Shown: piece by piece, positions 1-8,587 of the stretch
Numbering within the stretch: position 1 is the first letter of the stretch
How the letters are laid out: every line of letters starts with the position of its first letter
DNA from: PALSA-1006 sp041660815
GTDB lineage: Bacteria; Pseudomonadota; Gammaproteobacteria; Burkholderiales; Gallionellaceae
Direction of reading: 5' to 3'
DNA: 64,000 nucleotides
Assembly (NCBI GenBank): GCA_041660815.1
Contig: JBAZVN010000001.1
Coordinates: forward strand, 372,001-436,000
Position numbers and translations under genes: made by a program
Notes under the pieces: model-generated
Database searches by the model: none
What the model saw: only the letters and a program-made list of their open reading frames with translations
Told to the model about the DNA's origin: nothing

Positions 1-1
1 A

Positions 2-871
2 CTGGATAATATTGAGATCATCAACCAGCTTGCTCCGCAAACGGCGCCCAACTGCGACAATTGGGATGACACTATTCGCATTAAAGCACGTGGCGACAGC
101 GTGGTATTTGAAGGCGGTTACCCAAGCGAATGCGGCGAGCGCGAGCAAAATATCAACGTAATGCCCCATACGCGCTACGTCGCCTCGATGTTTAATGCTA
201 TTTGGAAAGAAGTGGGCGGAACCTATATCGGTAACACGCGCGAAGGAAACTTAACGGGGTCGGCAAAACTATTCGCCACCCATTATTCCGAACCGCTTGC
301 GTTGATCATTCGCGACATCAACAAATTTAGTAACAATGTAATGGCCAGACAATTATTTATTTCGCTGAGCCTACCCGGCGGACAAAATCCCCCCCAAACT
401 TTAACCTCTCCCGCTCCCGCATCACAACCTCCTGTAAGTGAAGCAGACAGTGCAGCAACAATCCCGCGCAGCATTCAAATAACCAAGCATTGGCTGACGC
501 AAAAAAAATTGAATTTCCCCGAACTGGTTATAGAAAATGGCGCGGGATTATCCCGACTGGAACGTATCAGCCCAAAACATTTGGCTGATCTATTGCAAAG
601 TGCAACCGAAAGCCCCCTGAATGCAGAATTTACCGCGTCACTCCCCATTTTGGGCGTGGATGGTTCACTCAGAAAACGCTTAAAAAGTTCGCCTGCCACT
701 CGCAATGCCCATCTCAAAACCGGCACACTGGAAGGCGTTAAAACAGTTGCAGGTTACGTAAAATCCAAAAATGGCAAAGAATGGATATTGGTGTTTTTTA
801 TCAACCATCCGAATGCAAAACACGCCGGGGCGGCGCAAGATGCACTTATCGAATGGGTGCAGAAACATTAA
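2..871 (+). CDS. dacB: D-alanyl-D-alanine carboxypeptidase/endopeptidase (PBP4 family), 5' end outside window
   Basis: Periplasmic penicillin-binding protein of the S13 family, which trims peptidoglycan stem peptides and cleaves cross-links. The reading frame is already open at base 2, so the signal peptide and the SxxK nucleophile motif lie before the window. Visible are the SxN motif (SNN in KFSNNVMARQLF, near base 330) and the KTG motif (HLKTGTLEGVKT, near base 716), in the usual spacing and followed by the typical C-terminal GYVKSKNGKEWILVFFINH strand. A Pro/Ala/Ser-rich stretch (bases about 375-450) between these motifs looks like a family-variable linker. It converges on pagL, with 49 bases between the two stop codons and no clear terminator hairpin. 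The family call is firm; the start cannot be judged. Confidence 0.93.
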   Translation: MDNIEIINQLAPQTAPNCDNWDDTIRIKARGDSVVFEGGYPSECGEREQNINVMPHTRYVASMFNAIWKEVGGTYIGNTREGNLTGSAKLFATHYSEPLALIIRDINKFSNNVMARQLFISLSLPGGQNPPQTLTSPAPASQPPVSEADSAATIPRSIQITKHWLTQKKLNFPELVIENGAGLSRLERISPKHLADLLQSATESPLNAEFTASLPILGVDGSLRKRLKSSPATRNAHLKTGTLEGVKTVAGYVKSKNGKEWILVFFINHPNAKHAGAAQDALIEWVQKH

Positions 872-920
872 ATTGAGGGACGAAACTAGATTAAATTGCC
901 GTTGATTATTTGAGTATTTC

Positions 921-1604
921 TCACAGACCGGGAATTAAAAACTCAACGCTCCCGCCCACAAAATCCACCCCGTTATTGGGATTGCTAATATTGGCATTAC
1001 TGATATGCCGATAGCCGATGCCGGCACGCCACTTACCTGCCAAGTCTTCAACCCCGATTCCGATGTGATCAGAAAATTGGAAATTAGTGCCTTTAATGCG
1101 CATGCCAATATTAGACTCACTCAGATAAGAAATACCGATTCCAAAATCCAAGGTTGCCGTCATTCGCTGCGAAAACGGTGCGCGCCAATGCAACATCGGA
1201 ATCGCTGCGACATCCCAAGCGTTAATTCTTCCTTTTATAGAACGCTCGGCTGACCATAGCGTTACATTATAGTTGGGCGAAAATGATAATAAAGGTGACG
1301 CATCTGAACCTTGCATCAACTTGCATTCACCCTGCACCGCGCCCAAGGTTTTTGATGTCAACTCCTTATCCTTGCCATATTGCAAGCGCACCCGCCAGCG
1401 CTCATCCGCACATTCTGACAAGTTTGCGCCATGCCACCACGCAAATGCCCAGGTCGAAAGCGTCCCCACCACCGCCGTTGCCTTCAAATCTGCGTTGGAA
1501 ACCGCAAAACACGGCCCCGATAGAAACACCAACAAAAAAATTGGGGACGGAGCCCGATTAAAAATTAATCGGGCTCCGTCCCCAATTTTCGCGGGGCATA
1601 TCAT
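921..1604 (-). CDS. pagL: PagL-family lipid A 3-O-deacylase (acyloxyacyl hydrolase)
   Basis: Outer-membrane beta-barrel esterase expected to remove the 3-O-acyl chain of lipid A. About 227 residues. The C-terminal signature GYRHISNANISNPNNGVDF carries the His and Ser of the catalytic triad. The acidic residue, Glu in the Pseudomonas enzyme, is Asp here. I chose the ATG at 1604 because it overlaps the ubiD stop as ATGA, which suggests translational coupling. Starting there, the first 21 or so residues (MICPAKIGDGARLIFNRAPSP) are encoded largely by a perfect palindrome (1537-1589). They are followed by a hydrophobic stretch and a plausible signal-peptidase site after GPCFA. A TTG near 1538 would give a signal peptide without a basic n-region, so the upstream start is more likely. 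The function is inferred from family motifs. Confidence 0.8.
   Translation of the reverse strand: MICPAKIGDGARLIFNRAPSPIFLLVFLSGPCFAVSNADLKATAVVGTLSTWAFAWWHGANLSECADERWRVRLQYGKDKELTSKTLGAVQGECKLMQGSDASPLLSFSPNYNVTLWSAERSIKGRINAWDVAAIPMLHWRAPFSQRMTATLDFGIGISYLSESNIGMRIKGTNFQFSDHIGIGVEDLAGKWRAGIGYRHISNANISNPNNGVDFVGGSVEFLIPGL
1537..1589. repeat. Perfect 25-bp-stem palindrome inside the pagL N-terminus
   Basis: Arms 1537-1561 and 1565-1589 are exact reverse complements around a 3-base AAA loop. The core reads TTGGGGACGGAGCCCGATTA. It lies just after the ubiD stop on the minus strand and is read in frame as part of the PagL signal-peptide n-region. It looks like a dispersed REP-type element. The A/T-rich ends could also let it act as a terminator between ubiD and pagL. 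No second copy was found in this window. Confidence 0.85.
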
Positions 1605-3064
1605 AGGCCGAGCTTGCCCCACATCGCATCAACTTTGGCTTTAACCGCAGCATCCATGACGATTGGTGTGCCCCATTCGCGCTGCGTTTCACCGGGGAAT
1701 TTGTTGGTGGCATCCATGCCCATTTTTCCGCCCAAACCGGAAACGGGACTGGCGAAATCCAGATAATCGATGGGTGTATTTTCCACGAGCAGGGTATCTC
1801 GCACCGGATCCATGCGCGTAGTAATTGCCCACATTACCTCTTTCCAGTCGCGCGCATTGATATCGTCATCCACCACGATGATAAACTTGGTATACATAAA
1901 TTGCCGCAAGAAACTCCAAATGCCAAACATCACCCGCTTGGCGTGACCGGGATATTGTTTGCGAATACTCACCACCGCCATACGATAGGAGCAGCCTTCG
2001 GGTGGCAAATAAAAATCAATAATTTCGGGGAATTGTTTCTGCAACAGCGGGATGAATACCTCGTTCAACGCCACGCCCAACATCGCCGGTTCGTCGGGCG
2101 GCTTGCCGGTATAGGTTGAGTGATAAATCGGCTTGGGGCGCATGGTGATGCGCTCGATGGTAAAGACCGGAAAGCGATCCTGCTCATTGTAGTATCCGGT
2201 ATGGTCGCCATAAGGGCCTTCCAACGCGGTCTCATCGGGATGAATGACGCCTTCCAGAACGATCTCAGCGGAAGCGGGCACTTGCAAATCGCTGCCCAGA
2301 CACTTCACCAGTTCAGTCTTGGAACCGCGCAACAACCCGGCAAATTGGTACTCACTTAAACTATCCGGCACCGGCGTCACAGCACCCAAAATAGTTGCGG
2401 GATCGGCACCAATGACCACGGCCACCGGGAAGGGTTGACCGGGATGCTTCTGACAATGATCCCGAAAATCCAGCGCCCCACCACGATGCGCCAACCAACG
2501 CATGATGACTTTATTGTGAGCGATCACTTGCTGTCGATAGATGCCCAAATTCTGGCGGGCTTTATTCGGCCCGCGCGTCACCACCAAGCCCCAGGTAATC
2601 AACGGCGCCACATCACCCGGCCAGCAATGCTGAATTGGCAACTTCGCCAAATCGACATCCTTACCCTCCCACACAATTTCCTGGCAAGGGGCAGATGACA
2701 GAATTTTGGGCGACATGGTGAGCACTTGCTTTAGGATGGGCCATTTATCCCAAGCATCTTTCAGTCCCTTAGGCGGTTCAGGCTCTTTTAAATAGGCCAA
2801 CAGTTTCCCCACCTCGCGCAACGCCAAAATATCTTCTTCGCCCATCCCCAACGCCACCCGGCGCGGCGTGCCAAATAAATTGGCCAATACCGGCATGTTA
2901 TGGCCAACAGGATTTTCAAACAGCAGAGCAGGCCCATGCGCATTTAGCACGCGCTGGGCAATTTCGGTCATTTCCAAATGGGGAGAAACGGGGTGTGCGA
3001 TGCGCTTTAACTCGCCGATTTTTTCAAGCTGAGCGATGAAGTCGCGTAAATCGTGGTATTTCAT
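1601..3064 (-). CDS. ubiD: 4-hydroxy-3-polyprenylbenzoate decarboxylase UbiD
   Basis: Prenylated-FMN-dependent decarboxylase of ubiquinone biosynthesis, which removes the carboxylate of 3-polyprenyl-4-hydroxybenzoate. The 487-residue length is normal. The N-terminus MKYHDLRDFIAQLEKIGELK and internal blocks such as ENPVGHNMPVLANLFG, GPYGDHTGYYNEQDRFPVF and PEGCSYRMAVVSIRKQYPGH are family hallmarks. The C-terminal MDATNKFPGETQREWG block is also typical. Its stop codon overlaps the proposed pagL start, so pagL is probably co-transcribed. The UbiX partner that makes the prenyl-FMN cofactor is not in the window. Confidence 0.96.
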   Translation of the reverse strand: MKYHDLRDFIAQLEKIGELKRIAHPVSPHLEMTEIAQRVLNAHGPALLFENPVGHNMPVLANLFGTPRRVALGMGEEDILALREVGKLLAYLKEPEPPKGLKDAWDKWPILKQVLTMSPKILSSAPCQEIVWEGKDVDLAKLPIQHCWPGDVAPLITWGLVVTRGPNKARQNLGIYRQQVIAHNKVIMRWLAHRGGALDFRDHCQKHPGQPFPVAVVIGADPATILGAVTPVPDSLSEYQFAGLLRGSKTELVKCLGSDLQVPASAEIVLEGVIHPDETALEGPYGDHTGYYNEQDRFPVFTIERITMRPKPIYHSTYTGKPPDEPAMLGVALNEVFIPLLQKQFPEIIDFYLPPEGCSYRMAVVSIRKQYPGHAKRVMFGIWSFLRQFMYTKFIIVVDDDINARDWKEVMWAITTRMDPVRDTLLVENTPIDYLDFASPVSGLGGKMGMDATNKFPGETQREWGTPIVMDAAVKAKVDAMWGKLGL

Positions 3065-3151
3065 GTGTGACTCACCAATAATTTATTTACCGAAATTAAC
3101 TAAATGACAGCACTGAAGACCAAATATTTAGATCTGTCATTTAACAGAAAA

Positions 3152-3919
3152 CTAATCTCTAATTTCATCTAGCCACACCCTAGCATAAATTTCCAGATTT
3201 GCTATGTTTTGCCGAGCCTCTGCACTTAACGGAAGATCATCTACTCTCTTGCCCGCGAAGGAAACCATACGCTCCGCACCCAATGTAAACTCTTTCTTAT
3301 ATGTGACAAAATCTTGACTACTTTTCTGTTTAAACGCATCAAACCCGTCTTTTTCAACTTGCAACGCGTTCTCGCCTGCTTGCTTGTATTTTTCAAACTC
3401 ATCAAGCTCTACCTGCCTATGAACCTCAAACTCTTCATTCAGACTCATGACGCTAAGCACGCCTTTCTGCATCCCGATTTCATTGCGACCGGGAATGTCT
3501 ACAATCACAAAACGTGTGCCGCGTACACCTATCGTCGCAGTCTGTGTTTTAATTTCCAATACCTGACTTTTATCTTTAATTGCGTTAATGGCATAGAAAA
3601 TTATTCCTGATACTTGACGAAAAAAACCGGCGTGATTTGCCAAATTAATTTCGATCTTACTGCTCTTGTCCACCACCAACAATCCTGTATTACCCACTCG
3701 AATTACGGCTCGACCATCTGAACCCGTCGTCAGTACAACTTTTGAGGGTAATCTTCCATTTAGGCCAACAGCGTTCTGCTGCCCTTCTTGCGTGTCACTG
3801 ATTGTAATTTTGCCTTCAGCTCTAACGATATCAATAGCGTTACCAGCAAAACTAAAATTCACCCACACTAAAGCCGCCAAAAACAAACTAGCCTGGGAAA
3901 GCTGCAAAAATCTATCCAT
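3152..3919 (-). CDS. FecR-domain periplasmic protein with helical C-terminus
   Basis: 255 residues. An N-terminal signal peptide ends near VNFSFAG. A FecR-type beta domain (about residues 28-165) contains the diagnostic TATIGVRGTRFVIVD. The C-terminal third is charged and helical (FEKYKQAGENALQVEKDGF) and may form a coiled coil. Unlike FecR proper, there is no cytoplasmic anti-sigma region and no sigma-factor or TonB receptor gene nearby, so this is one of the stand-alone periplasmic FecR proteins of unknown role. It starts two bases after the stop of a small lipoprotein gene, and the two are surely one transcript. Function beyond the domain is not known. Confidence 0.8.
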   Translation of the reverse strand: MDRFLQLSQASLFLAALVWVNFSFAGNAIDIVRAEGKITISDTQEGQQNAVGLNGRLPSKVVLTTGSDGRAVIRVGNTGLLVVDKSSKIEINLANHAGFFRQVSGIIFYAINAIKDKSQVLEIKTQTATIGVRGTRFVIVDIPGRNEIGMQKGVLSVMSLNEEFEVHRQVELDEFEKYKQAGENALQVEKDGFDAFKQKSSQDFVTYKKEFTLGAERMVSFAGKRVDDLPLSAEARQNIANLEIYARVWLDEIRD

Positions 3920-3921
3920 TA

Positions 3922-4083
3922 CTATTTAGTTACAGCGGAAGATAACTCACTTTGAGCTTTCTCCGCCTCATCGAGTGTTGTTGCCTTGGTAGCTACCGAA
4001 TCTGACGAAACAGGCGGATTATTTGCGCAACCGGAAATAATTCCAAGCCAGGAAACAATGACTGCAAAAAATATTTTATTCAT
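3922..4083 (-). CDS. Small predicted lipoprotein (53 aa)
   Basis: Reads MNKIFFAVIVSWLGIISGCANN and continues for about 30 polar residues. The lipobox IISGC predicts cleavage before Cys and diacylation by Lgt, giving a mature lipoprotein of only some 35 residues. A longer start at 4113 is possible, but it would overlap the terminator hairpin and precede the signal sequence with ten extra residues, so the ATG at 4083 is preferred. The mature part (VATKATTLDEAEKAQSEL) looks helical, like a tiny Lpp-type peptide, but no family is recognised. It immediately precedes the FecR gene. Confidence 0.7.
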   Translation of the reverse strand: MNKIFFAVIVSWLGIISGCANNPPVSSDSVATKATTLDEAEKAQSELSSAVTK

Positions 4084-4096
4084 TATTTTTCCATGT

Positions 4097-4133
4097 AAAA
4101 AGCCTATGCCCAAAGTAAAGGCATAGGCTTTTT
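4097..4133 (-). terminator. Rho-independent terminator after the LPP20 lipoprotein gene
   Basis: A 14-bp perfect stem (4097-4110 with 4120-4133), with A/T tracts on both sides, so it could act in both directions. It ends the LPP20 transcript and lies 14 bases before the start of the small lipoprotein gene, implying read-through or a promoter overlapping the hairpin for the FecR pair. Confidence 0.85.
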
Positions 4134-4168
4134 CCTAAATTCTACAATTTTAAATTTCAGTTACACGA

Positions 4169-4741
4169 CTATTGTTGCTTTGCAATTTCTGCAGCCAATT
4201 CGTCCTGGGCTTTTCCCGCTTGAAATTGTTGCCATAACGCATTGTCGTTATTCATGCTGTTTTTAACGGCTGTTTTTACGATATTAGCCTTATTGGTCTC
4301 ATCAATTCCAACTAGTACATATAATTTACCATCCGGGCTCGAAGTACTTTTATAAACCTTGCTACCTACCAAAGTCTCATTTGTAATTTGCTTGCTTACA
4401 GACGTCATCGCTTTATCTACCGACTCTTGACTACCCGCTCCTGTGGTTTGTATAAACTGCTTCACCATATTTTGCACTTGAATTTGCATCTGCTGCGCCA
4501 GTTGTACGCGCGCATCAGTCGCAGCCATTTGCTTCATAAAAGCTTCGCCTGCAGCTGACTTTTCAGCGACACCCACGGCAGCTACTGCCACTCCCTCTAC
4601 AGGTTCGTCACAAACCCAACCGGGCGCACCGGCAAATTTATTGCATTCGGCAGGTGCTGCAACCTTAACAGGCTCTGATCCACAAGCAACCAACCCCAAA
4701 GCAATTACTGATACTAAAAACGCAATGTTAAATTTGGACAT
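4169..4741 (-). CDS. LPP20-family outer-membrane lipoprotein
   Basis: 190 residues. The signal peptide ends in a lipobox (GLVACGSEP), so the mature protein is lipid-anchored. The body VAVAAVGVAEKSAAGEAFMK, followed by a DARVQLAQQMQIQVQNMVKQF helix and a KLYVLVGID strand, matches the LPP20/LpoB-like fold, found in surface lipoproteins including flagellar FlgP-type proteins. The C-terminus is a charged helix. Neighbours are the small lipoprotein and the FecR gene downstream on the same strand, separated by a terminator. The partner and exact role are unknown. Confidence 0.8.
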   Translation of the reverse strand: MSKFNIAFLVSVIALGLVACGSEPVKVAAPAECNKFAGAPGWVCDEPVEGVAVAAVGVAEKSAAGEAFMKQMAATDARVQLAQQMQIQVQNMVKQFIQTTGAGSQESVDKAMTSVSKQITNETLVGSKVYKSTSSPDGKLYVLVGIDETNKANIVKTAVKNSMNNDNALWQQFQAGKAQDELAAEIAKQQ

Positions 4742-4851
4742 ATTTATACCCCTTCTTTATGTGAAAAAATTGACAGCAATATAGCCCGCACTTCAGGTGC
4801 ACAATCTACCCGACACAAAAATAATCTACAACTTAAAAATACGCTTTTGTC

Positions 4852-7800
4852 TCATTCAGAGTACTTTATTTGCACGTATTTTACTCCGGGCATTTCGCGC
4901 AAATCCCCCAGCAACATATCCGGCAAAGTGACGTTCCACGCTTCTCCTAAACGCAACGAAGCACTGCCAATCAGGTTGCGGTAATGGATAACAACCGGAC
5001 ATTTTCCGCCGCACCAAGGCTTGAGGGTTTCGGCCAATTTCTTAATAGAAACAGGCTGTTCAATTGAACAGGTGAGTTCCAAACGTTTGGCAAACGCGGC
5101 GCGCGCGGAGGGGAAATCAAAAATTTCTTCCGCAGTGACGCGCATTCCCCCCGCATATTCATCAAAGTTAGCTTTGCCTTTTACCACCAGCAATTCACCC
5201 TCGCGAATCCAGGTACGGCTGGATTCGTATAACTCGTTAAATGCGGTGACTTCAAGTTGGGCGCTACCGTCTTCCAGCTTGATAATGGCCATGCGCCCGC
5301 GCCGGGTTTGCTGAATGCGCACCTCGCCGACCATGCCGGCCAACAACACTTCTTTGCCGGCGCGCCGGTGCGGGCCGTTTTGCGGAACGATTGCCGGAGT
5401 AATATCGGCCAGGCCAATTTTGATGAAGTTTGCCAGTTCAGCAGCAAATTCCTGATAGGGGTGGCCGCCCAGATAAAAACCAATACTTACTTTTTCCTGC
5501 TGCAATTGTTCGCGCAGCCCCCAGCGTTTGGCGGTGACCATTTCCACCGGCATGCTGGAACCGAGGTCATCGCCAAACAAATTATTCTGGTTGGCGGCAC
5601 GCGCTTGCTGATCGGCGCTGCTCAACGCCAAATCCAACGTGGCCAACAGTTGCGCGCGATGATCACTGATGGTGTCAAAAGCACCGGCACGAATGAGTGC
5701 CTCGATGGCGCGACGGTTAACGATGCGGTTGTCCACGCGGTGACAGAAATCAAACAGGTTTAGGAATGGCCCACCGGCTTGGCGTGCTGCCACCATGTTA
5801 TTGATGGCGTTTTCACCCGTCCCTTTAATGGCGCCCAAGCCGTACGCAATGGTTTTGGCGTCCACCGGCGCGAAACGGTAACCCGATGAATTAACATCCG
5901 GCAACAGAATTCGCAGCCCCTGCTTGGTAGTGTCTTGAAAAAAGAAACTCACCTTGTCGGTATTGTCCATTTCCGAAGTGAGGGTGGCCGCCATAAAAGC
6001 TGCCGGATAGTGATGTTTCAAATAAGCGGTTTGATAGGCCACCAAGGAGTAGGCCGCCGCGTGCGATTTGTTAAAACCGTAGCCCGCGAACTTTTCCATG
6101 GTGTCGAAAATTTCATTGGCAACCGCTTCGCCGATATTGTTTTTAGCCGATCCATCAACAAATATCGCGCGCTGCTCGGCCATTTCCGAGGCCTTCTTTT
6201 TACCCATCGCACGGCGCAACATATCCGCGCCACCCAGGCTGTAACCCGCCACCACCTGCGCGGTTTGCATCACCTGCTCCTGATACACCATGATGCCGTA
6301 AGTGGTACCCAGAATTTTTTCCATGCTGGGATGCGGATACACCACGCTCTCGCGTCCGTGCTTGCGATTAATAAAGTTTGGGATGTAGTCCATCGGACCG
6401 GGACGATACAAGGCGTTCAACGCAATTAAATCTTCCAGCCTGTCAGGCTTAGCCTGCACCAGCGTGTCTTTCATACCGCGCGATTCAAACTGAAACACTG
6501 CGGTGGTATTGCCTGTTTTGAAGATGTGGTCGTAAACGCCCCTGTCGTCGAGGGGAATAGTCTCAATAGAAAATGGGGAAGGGGGAAAGGGAGAAACCTC
6601 CGTGCCGCTGTTACCCTTCTGCATATCTTTTTCTGACTTCTCCTGCGCTGCTTTTTCCTGCAACACGCGCACGTAGCGCACAGCCCAGTCGATGATGGTC
6701 AGAGTACGCAAACCCAGAAAGTCAAACTTCACCAGCCCGACGGCTTCCACGTCATCTTTATCGAATTGACTAACCGACTTTTTCTCGTCGCCTTCGCCGC
6801 CTTCGGCGCAATACAGCGGACAAAAATCAGTCAATTTCCCCGGCGCAATTAACACGCCACCGGCATGCATACCGACGTTGCGCGTTAAATCTTCCAGACG
6901 TTCGCCCAACTCCAGCAATACATCAACACCTTCTTCGCTATTTATAATAGCGTTGAATTCCGGCTCCATCTGCCGGGCTTTTTTCAGCGAAACCGGCTTC
7001 ACCCCCTCGAAGGGAACCAGCTTGGAAAGACGGTCGCATAAATTATAAGGCAGGTCTAAAACTCGCCCGACATCGCGCAGTACGCCCTTGGAAGCCATGG
7101 TGCCGAAAGTGGCAATTTGCGAAACGCACTTTGCGCCATATTTTTGTTTCACGTAATCGATAACACGCTCGCGCCCATCCTGGCAAAAGTCCACGTCGAA
7201 GTCGGGCATGGAAACGCGCTCGGGATTCAGGAAGCGCTCGAACAGCAAATCGTAACGCAGGGGATCAAGGTCGGTGATCAGCAAACAATAAGCCACCAGC
7301 GAACCGGCACCTGAACCGCGTCCCGGCCCAACCGGCACGCCATTGGGAAATTTTTCATCGCGAAATTGTTTTGCCCAGCGGATGAAGTCGGCAACGATCA
7401 AAAAGTAGCCGGGAAAACCCATATTGATGATCGTCTTAATTTCAAAATCGAGGCGCGCCATATATTCGGGAAATTTGGCCGCGCGCTCGGCTTCATTGGG
7501 ATACAGTTGTTGCAATCGAGCTTGCAGTCCGCGCTCCGATTCGCTACGCAAAAATTCATCCAGCGTCTCACCGTTGGGCGTGGGGAAGTCGGGTAAATGG
7601 GGCTTGCCCAATTTCAAGGTGAGATTGCAACGCTTGGCAATTTCCACACTATTTTGCAAAGCCTCGGGCAGGTCGGCAAATAACGCCGTCATTTCGGCTT
7701 GTGTTTTGAAGTATTGCTGCGGCGTGAAAGCTCGTGCACGGCGCTTGTCGTTTATGACATAACCTTCGGCAATGCACACGCGCGCTTCGTGTGCATTAAA

Positions 7801-8505
7801 ATCGTCAATCTTTAGAAATTGCACGGGATGGGTGGCCACCACCGGCAACGCCAGTTCCTCGGCCAGCTTTACCGTTTCGCGCAAATGCACTTCTTCGCGC
7901 GCGAAACCGCAGCGTTGCACTTCCAGATAAAACCGGCCGGGAAACATGCCCGCCCATTCACTCGCCACGATCCGCGCAGCGGCGGCATTGCCATTCAGTA
8001 AAGTCATGCCGACTTCGCCCAAGTGCGCGCCGGATAACGCGATCAAGCCGTCGGTTCCCGCCTTGAGCCATTCTTTGCGAATCTCCGGGCGACCGCGATC
8101 CTGATTTTCAAGATAGGCGCGGGTAATCAATTCGCACAAAAGCAGATAGCCCGCATTGGATTGACACAGCAGGAGGACGCGCAACGGTTTGTCGCGGTCG
8201 CTCATATTAGTGACAAAAACATCACAGCCTATAATGGGTTTTACACCTGCGCCGCGTGCCGCTTTATAAAACTTGACCAATCCGAATACATTACTCAGGT
8301 CGGTTAACGCCACTGCCGGCATGCCATCGGCGCGCGCAGCTTCCACCGGCGGACAAACATGCATTTTGATCGGGTTACCTTCCGCATCCTTTGATGGCGT
8401 TCCGTCTGTTTCGGTTTTGTATACCTCGGTATCCAGACGCACGACACCGTCGGCGATGGAGTATTCGCTATGCAAACGCAGGTGAATAAAGGATGGGGAT
8501 GACAT
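4852..8505 (-). CDS. dnaE: DNA polymerase III alpha subunit
   Basis: Replicative polymerase of the C family. 1217 residues, about 50 longer than usual. PHP domain at the N-terminus (FIHLRLHSEYSIADGVVRLD), palm with the catalytic Asp pair in PDFDVDF (about residues 433-439) and the third Asp in VKFDFLGLRTLTI, fingers (YRPGPMDYIPNFI, YGIMVYQEQVMQ, GYGFNKSHAAAYSLVAYQTA), then a C-terminal OB-fold and tail (MAIIKLEDGSAQLEVTAFN). The extra length comes mainly from two insertions: one near residues 26-50 in the PHP domain (ETDGTPSKDAEGNPIK) and a low-complexity Pro/Ser stretch at about 615-648 (SGTEVSPFPPSPFS). It stands alone on its transcript. Confidence 0.97.
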   Translation of the reverse strand: MSSPSFIHLRLHSEYSIADGVVRLDTEVYKTETDGTPSKDAEGNPIKMHVCPPVEAARADGMPAVALTDLSNVFGLVKFYKAARGAGVKPIIGCDVFVTNMSDRDKPLRVLLLCQSNAGYLLLCELITRAYLENQDRGRPEIRKEWLKAGTDGLIALSGAHLGEVGMTLLNGNAAAARIVASEWAGMFPGRFYLEVQRCGFAREEVHLRETVKLAEELALPVVATHPVQFLKIDDFNAHEARVCIAEGYVINDKRRARAFTPQQYFKTQAEMTALFADLPEALQNSVEIAKRCNLTLKLGKPHLPDFPTPNGETLDEFLRSESERGLQARLQQLYPNEAERAAKFPEYMARLDFEIKTIINMGFPGYFLIVADFIRWAKQFRDEKFPNGVPVGPGRGSGAGSLVAYCLLITDLDPLRYDLLFERFLNPERVSMPDFDVDFCQDGRERVIDYVKQKYGAKCVSQIATFGTMASKGVLRDVGRVLDLPYNLCDRLSKLVPFEGVKPVSLKKARQMEPEFNAIINSEEGVDVLLELGERLEDLTRNVGMHAGGVLIAPGKLTDFCPLYCAEGGEGDEKKSVSQFDKDDVEAVGLVKFDFLGLRTLTIIDWAVRYVRVLQEKAAQEKSEKDMQKGNSGTEVSPFPPSPFSIETIPLDDRGVYDHIFKTGNTTAVFQFESRGMKDTLVQAKPDRLEDLIALNALYRPGPMDYIPNFINRKHGRESVVYPHPSMEKILGTTYGIMVYQEQVMQTAQVVAGYSLGGADMLRRAMGKKKASEMAEQRAIFVDGSAKNNIGEAVANEIFDTMEKFAGYGFNKSHAAAYSLVAYQTAYLKHHYPAAFMAATLTSEMDNTDKVSFFFQDTTKQGLRILLPDVNSSGYRFAPVDAKTIAYGLGAIKGTGENAINNMVAARQAGGPFLNLFDFCHRVDNRIVNRRAIEALIRAGAFDTISDHRAQLLATLDLALSSADQQARAANQNNLFGDDLGSSMPVEMVTAKRWGLREQLQQEKVSIGFYLGGHPYQEFAAELANFIKIGLADITPAIVPQNGPHRRAGKEVLLAGMVGEVRIQQTRRGRMAIIKLEDGSAQLEVTAFNELYESSRTWIREGELLVVKGKANFDEYAGGMRVTAEEIFDFPSARAAFAKRLELTCSIEQPVSIKKLAETLKPWCGGKCPVVIHYRNLIGSASLRLGEAWNVTLPDMLLGDLREMPGVKYVQIKYSE

Positions 8506-8587
8506 TTCAATTACGCGGGAAAATTAGCGAAAATACTGCAAAGACAAAAACTGGAAAGACTTTTAATGCGCTTCAGCGAAATTAAGG

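Noticed and set aside
1605..1622. GTG start for pagL at 1622
   Set aside because: It would extend into the ubiD coding end without a ribosome site. The ATG overlapping the ubiD stop is more natural.
5257..6429. Long plus-strand frames opposite dnaE
   Set aside because: Shadow frames of a conserved gene, with codon patterns set by dnaE and no homology recognised.
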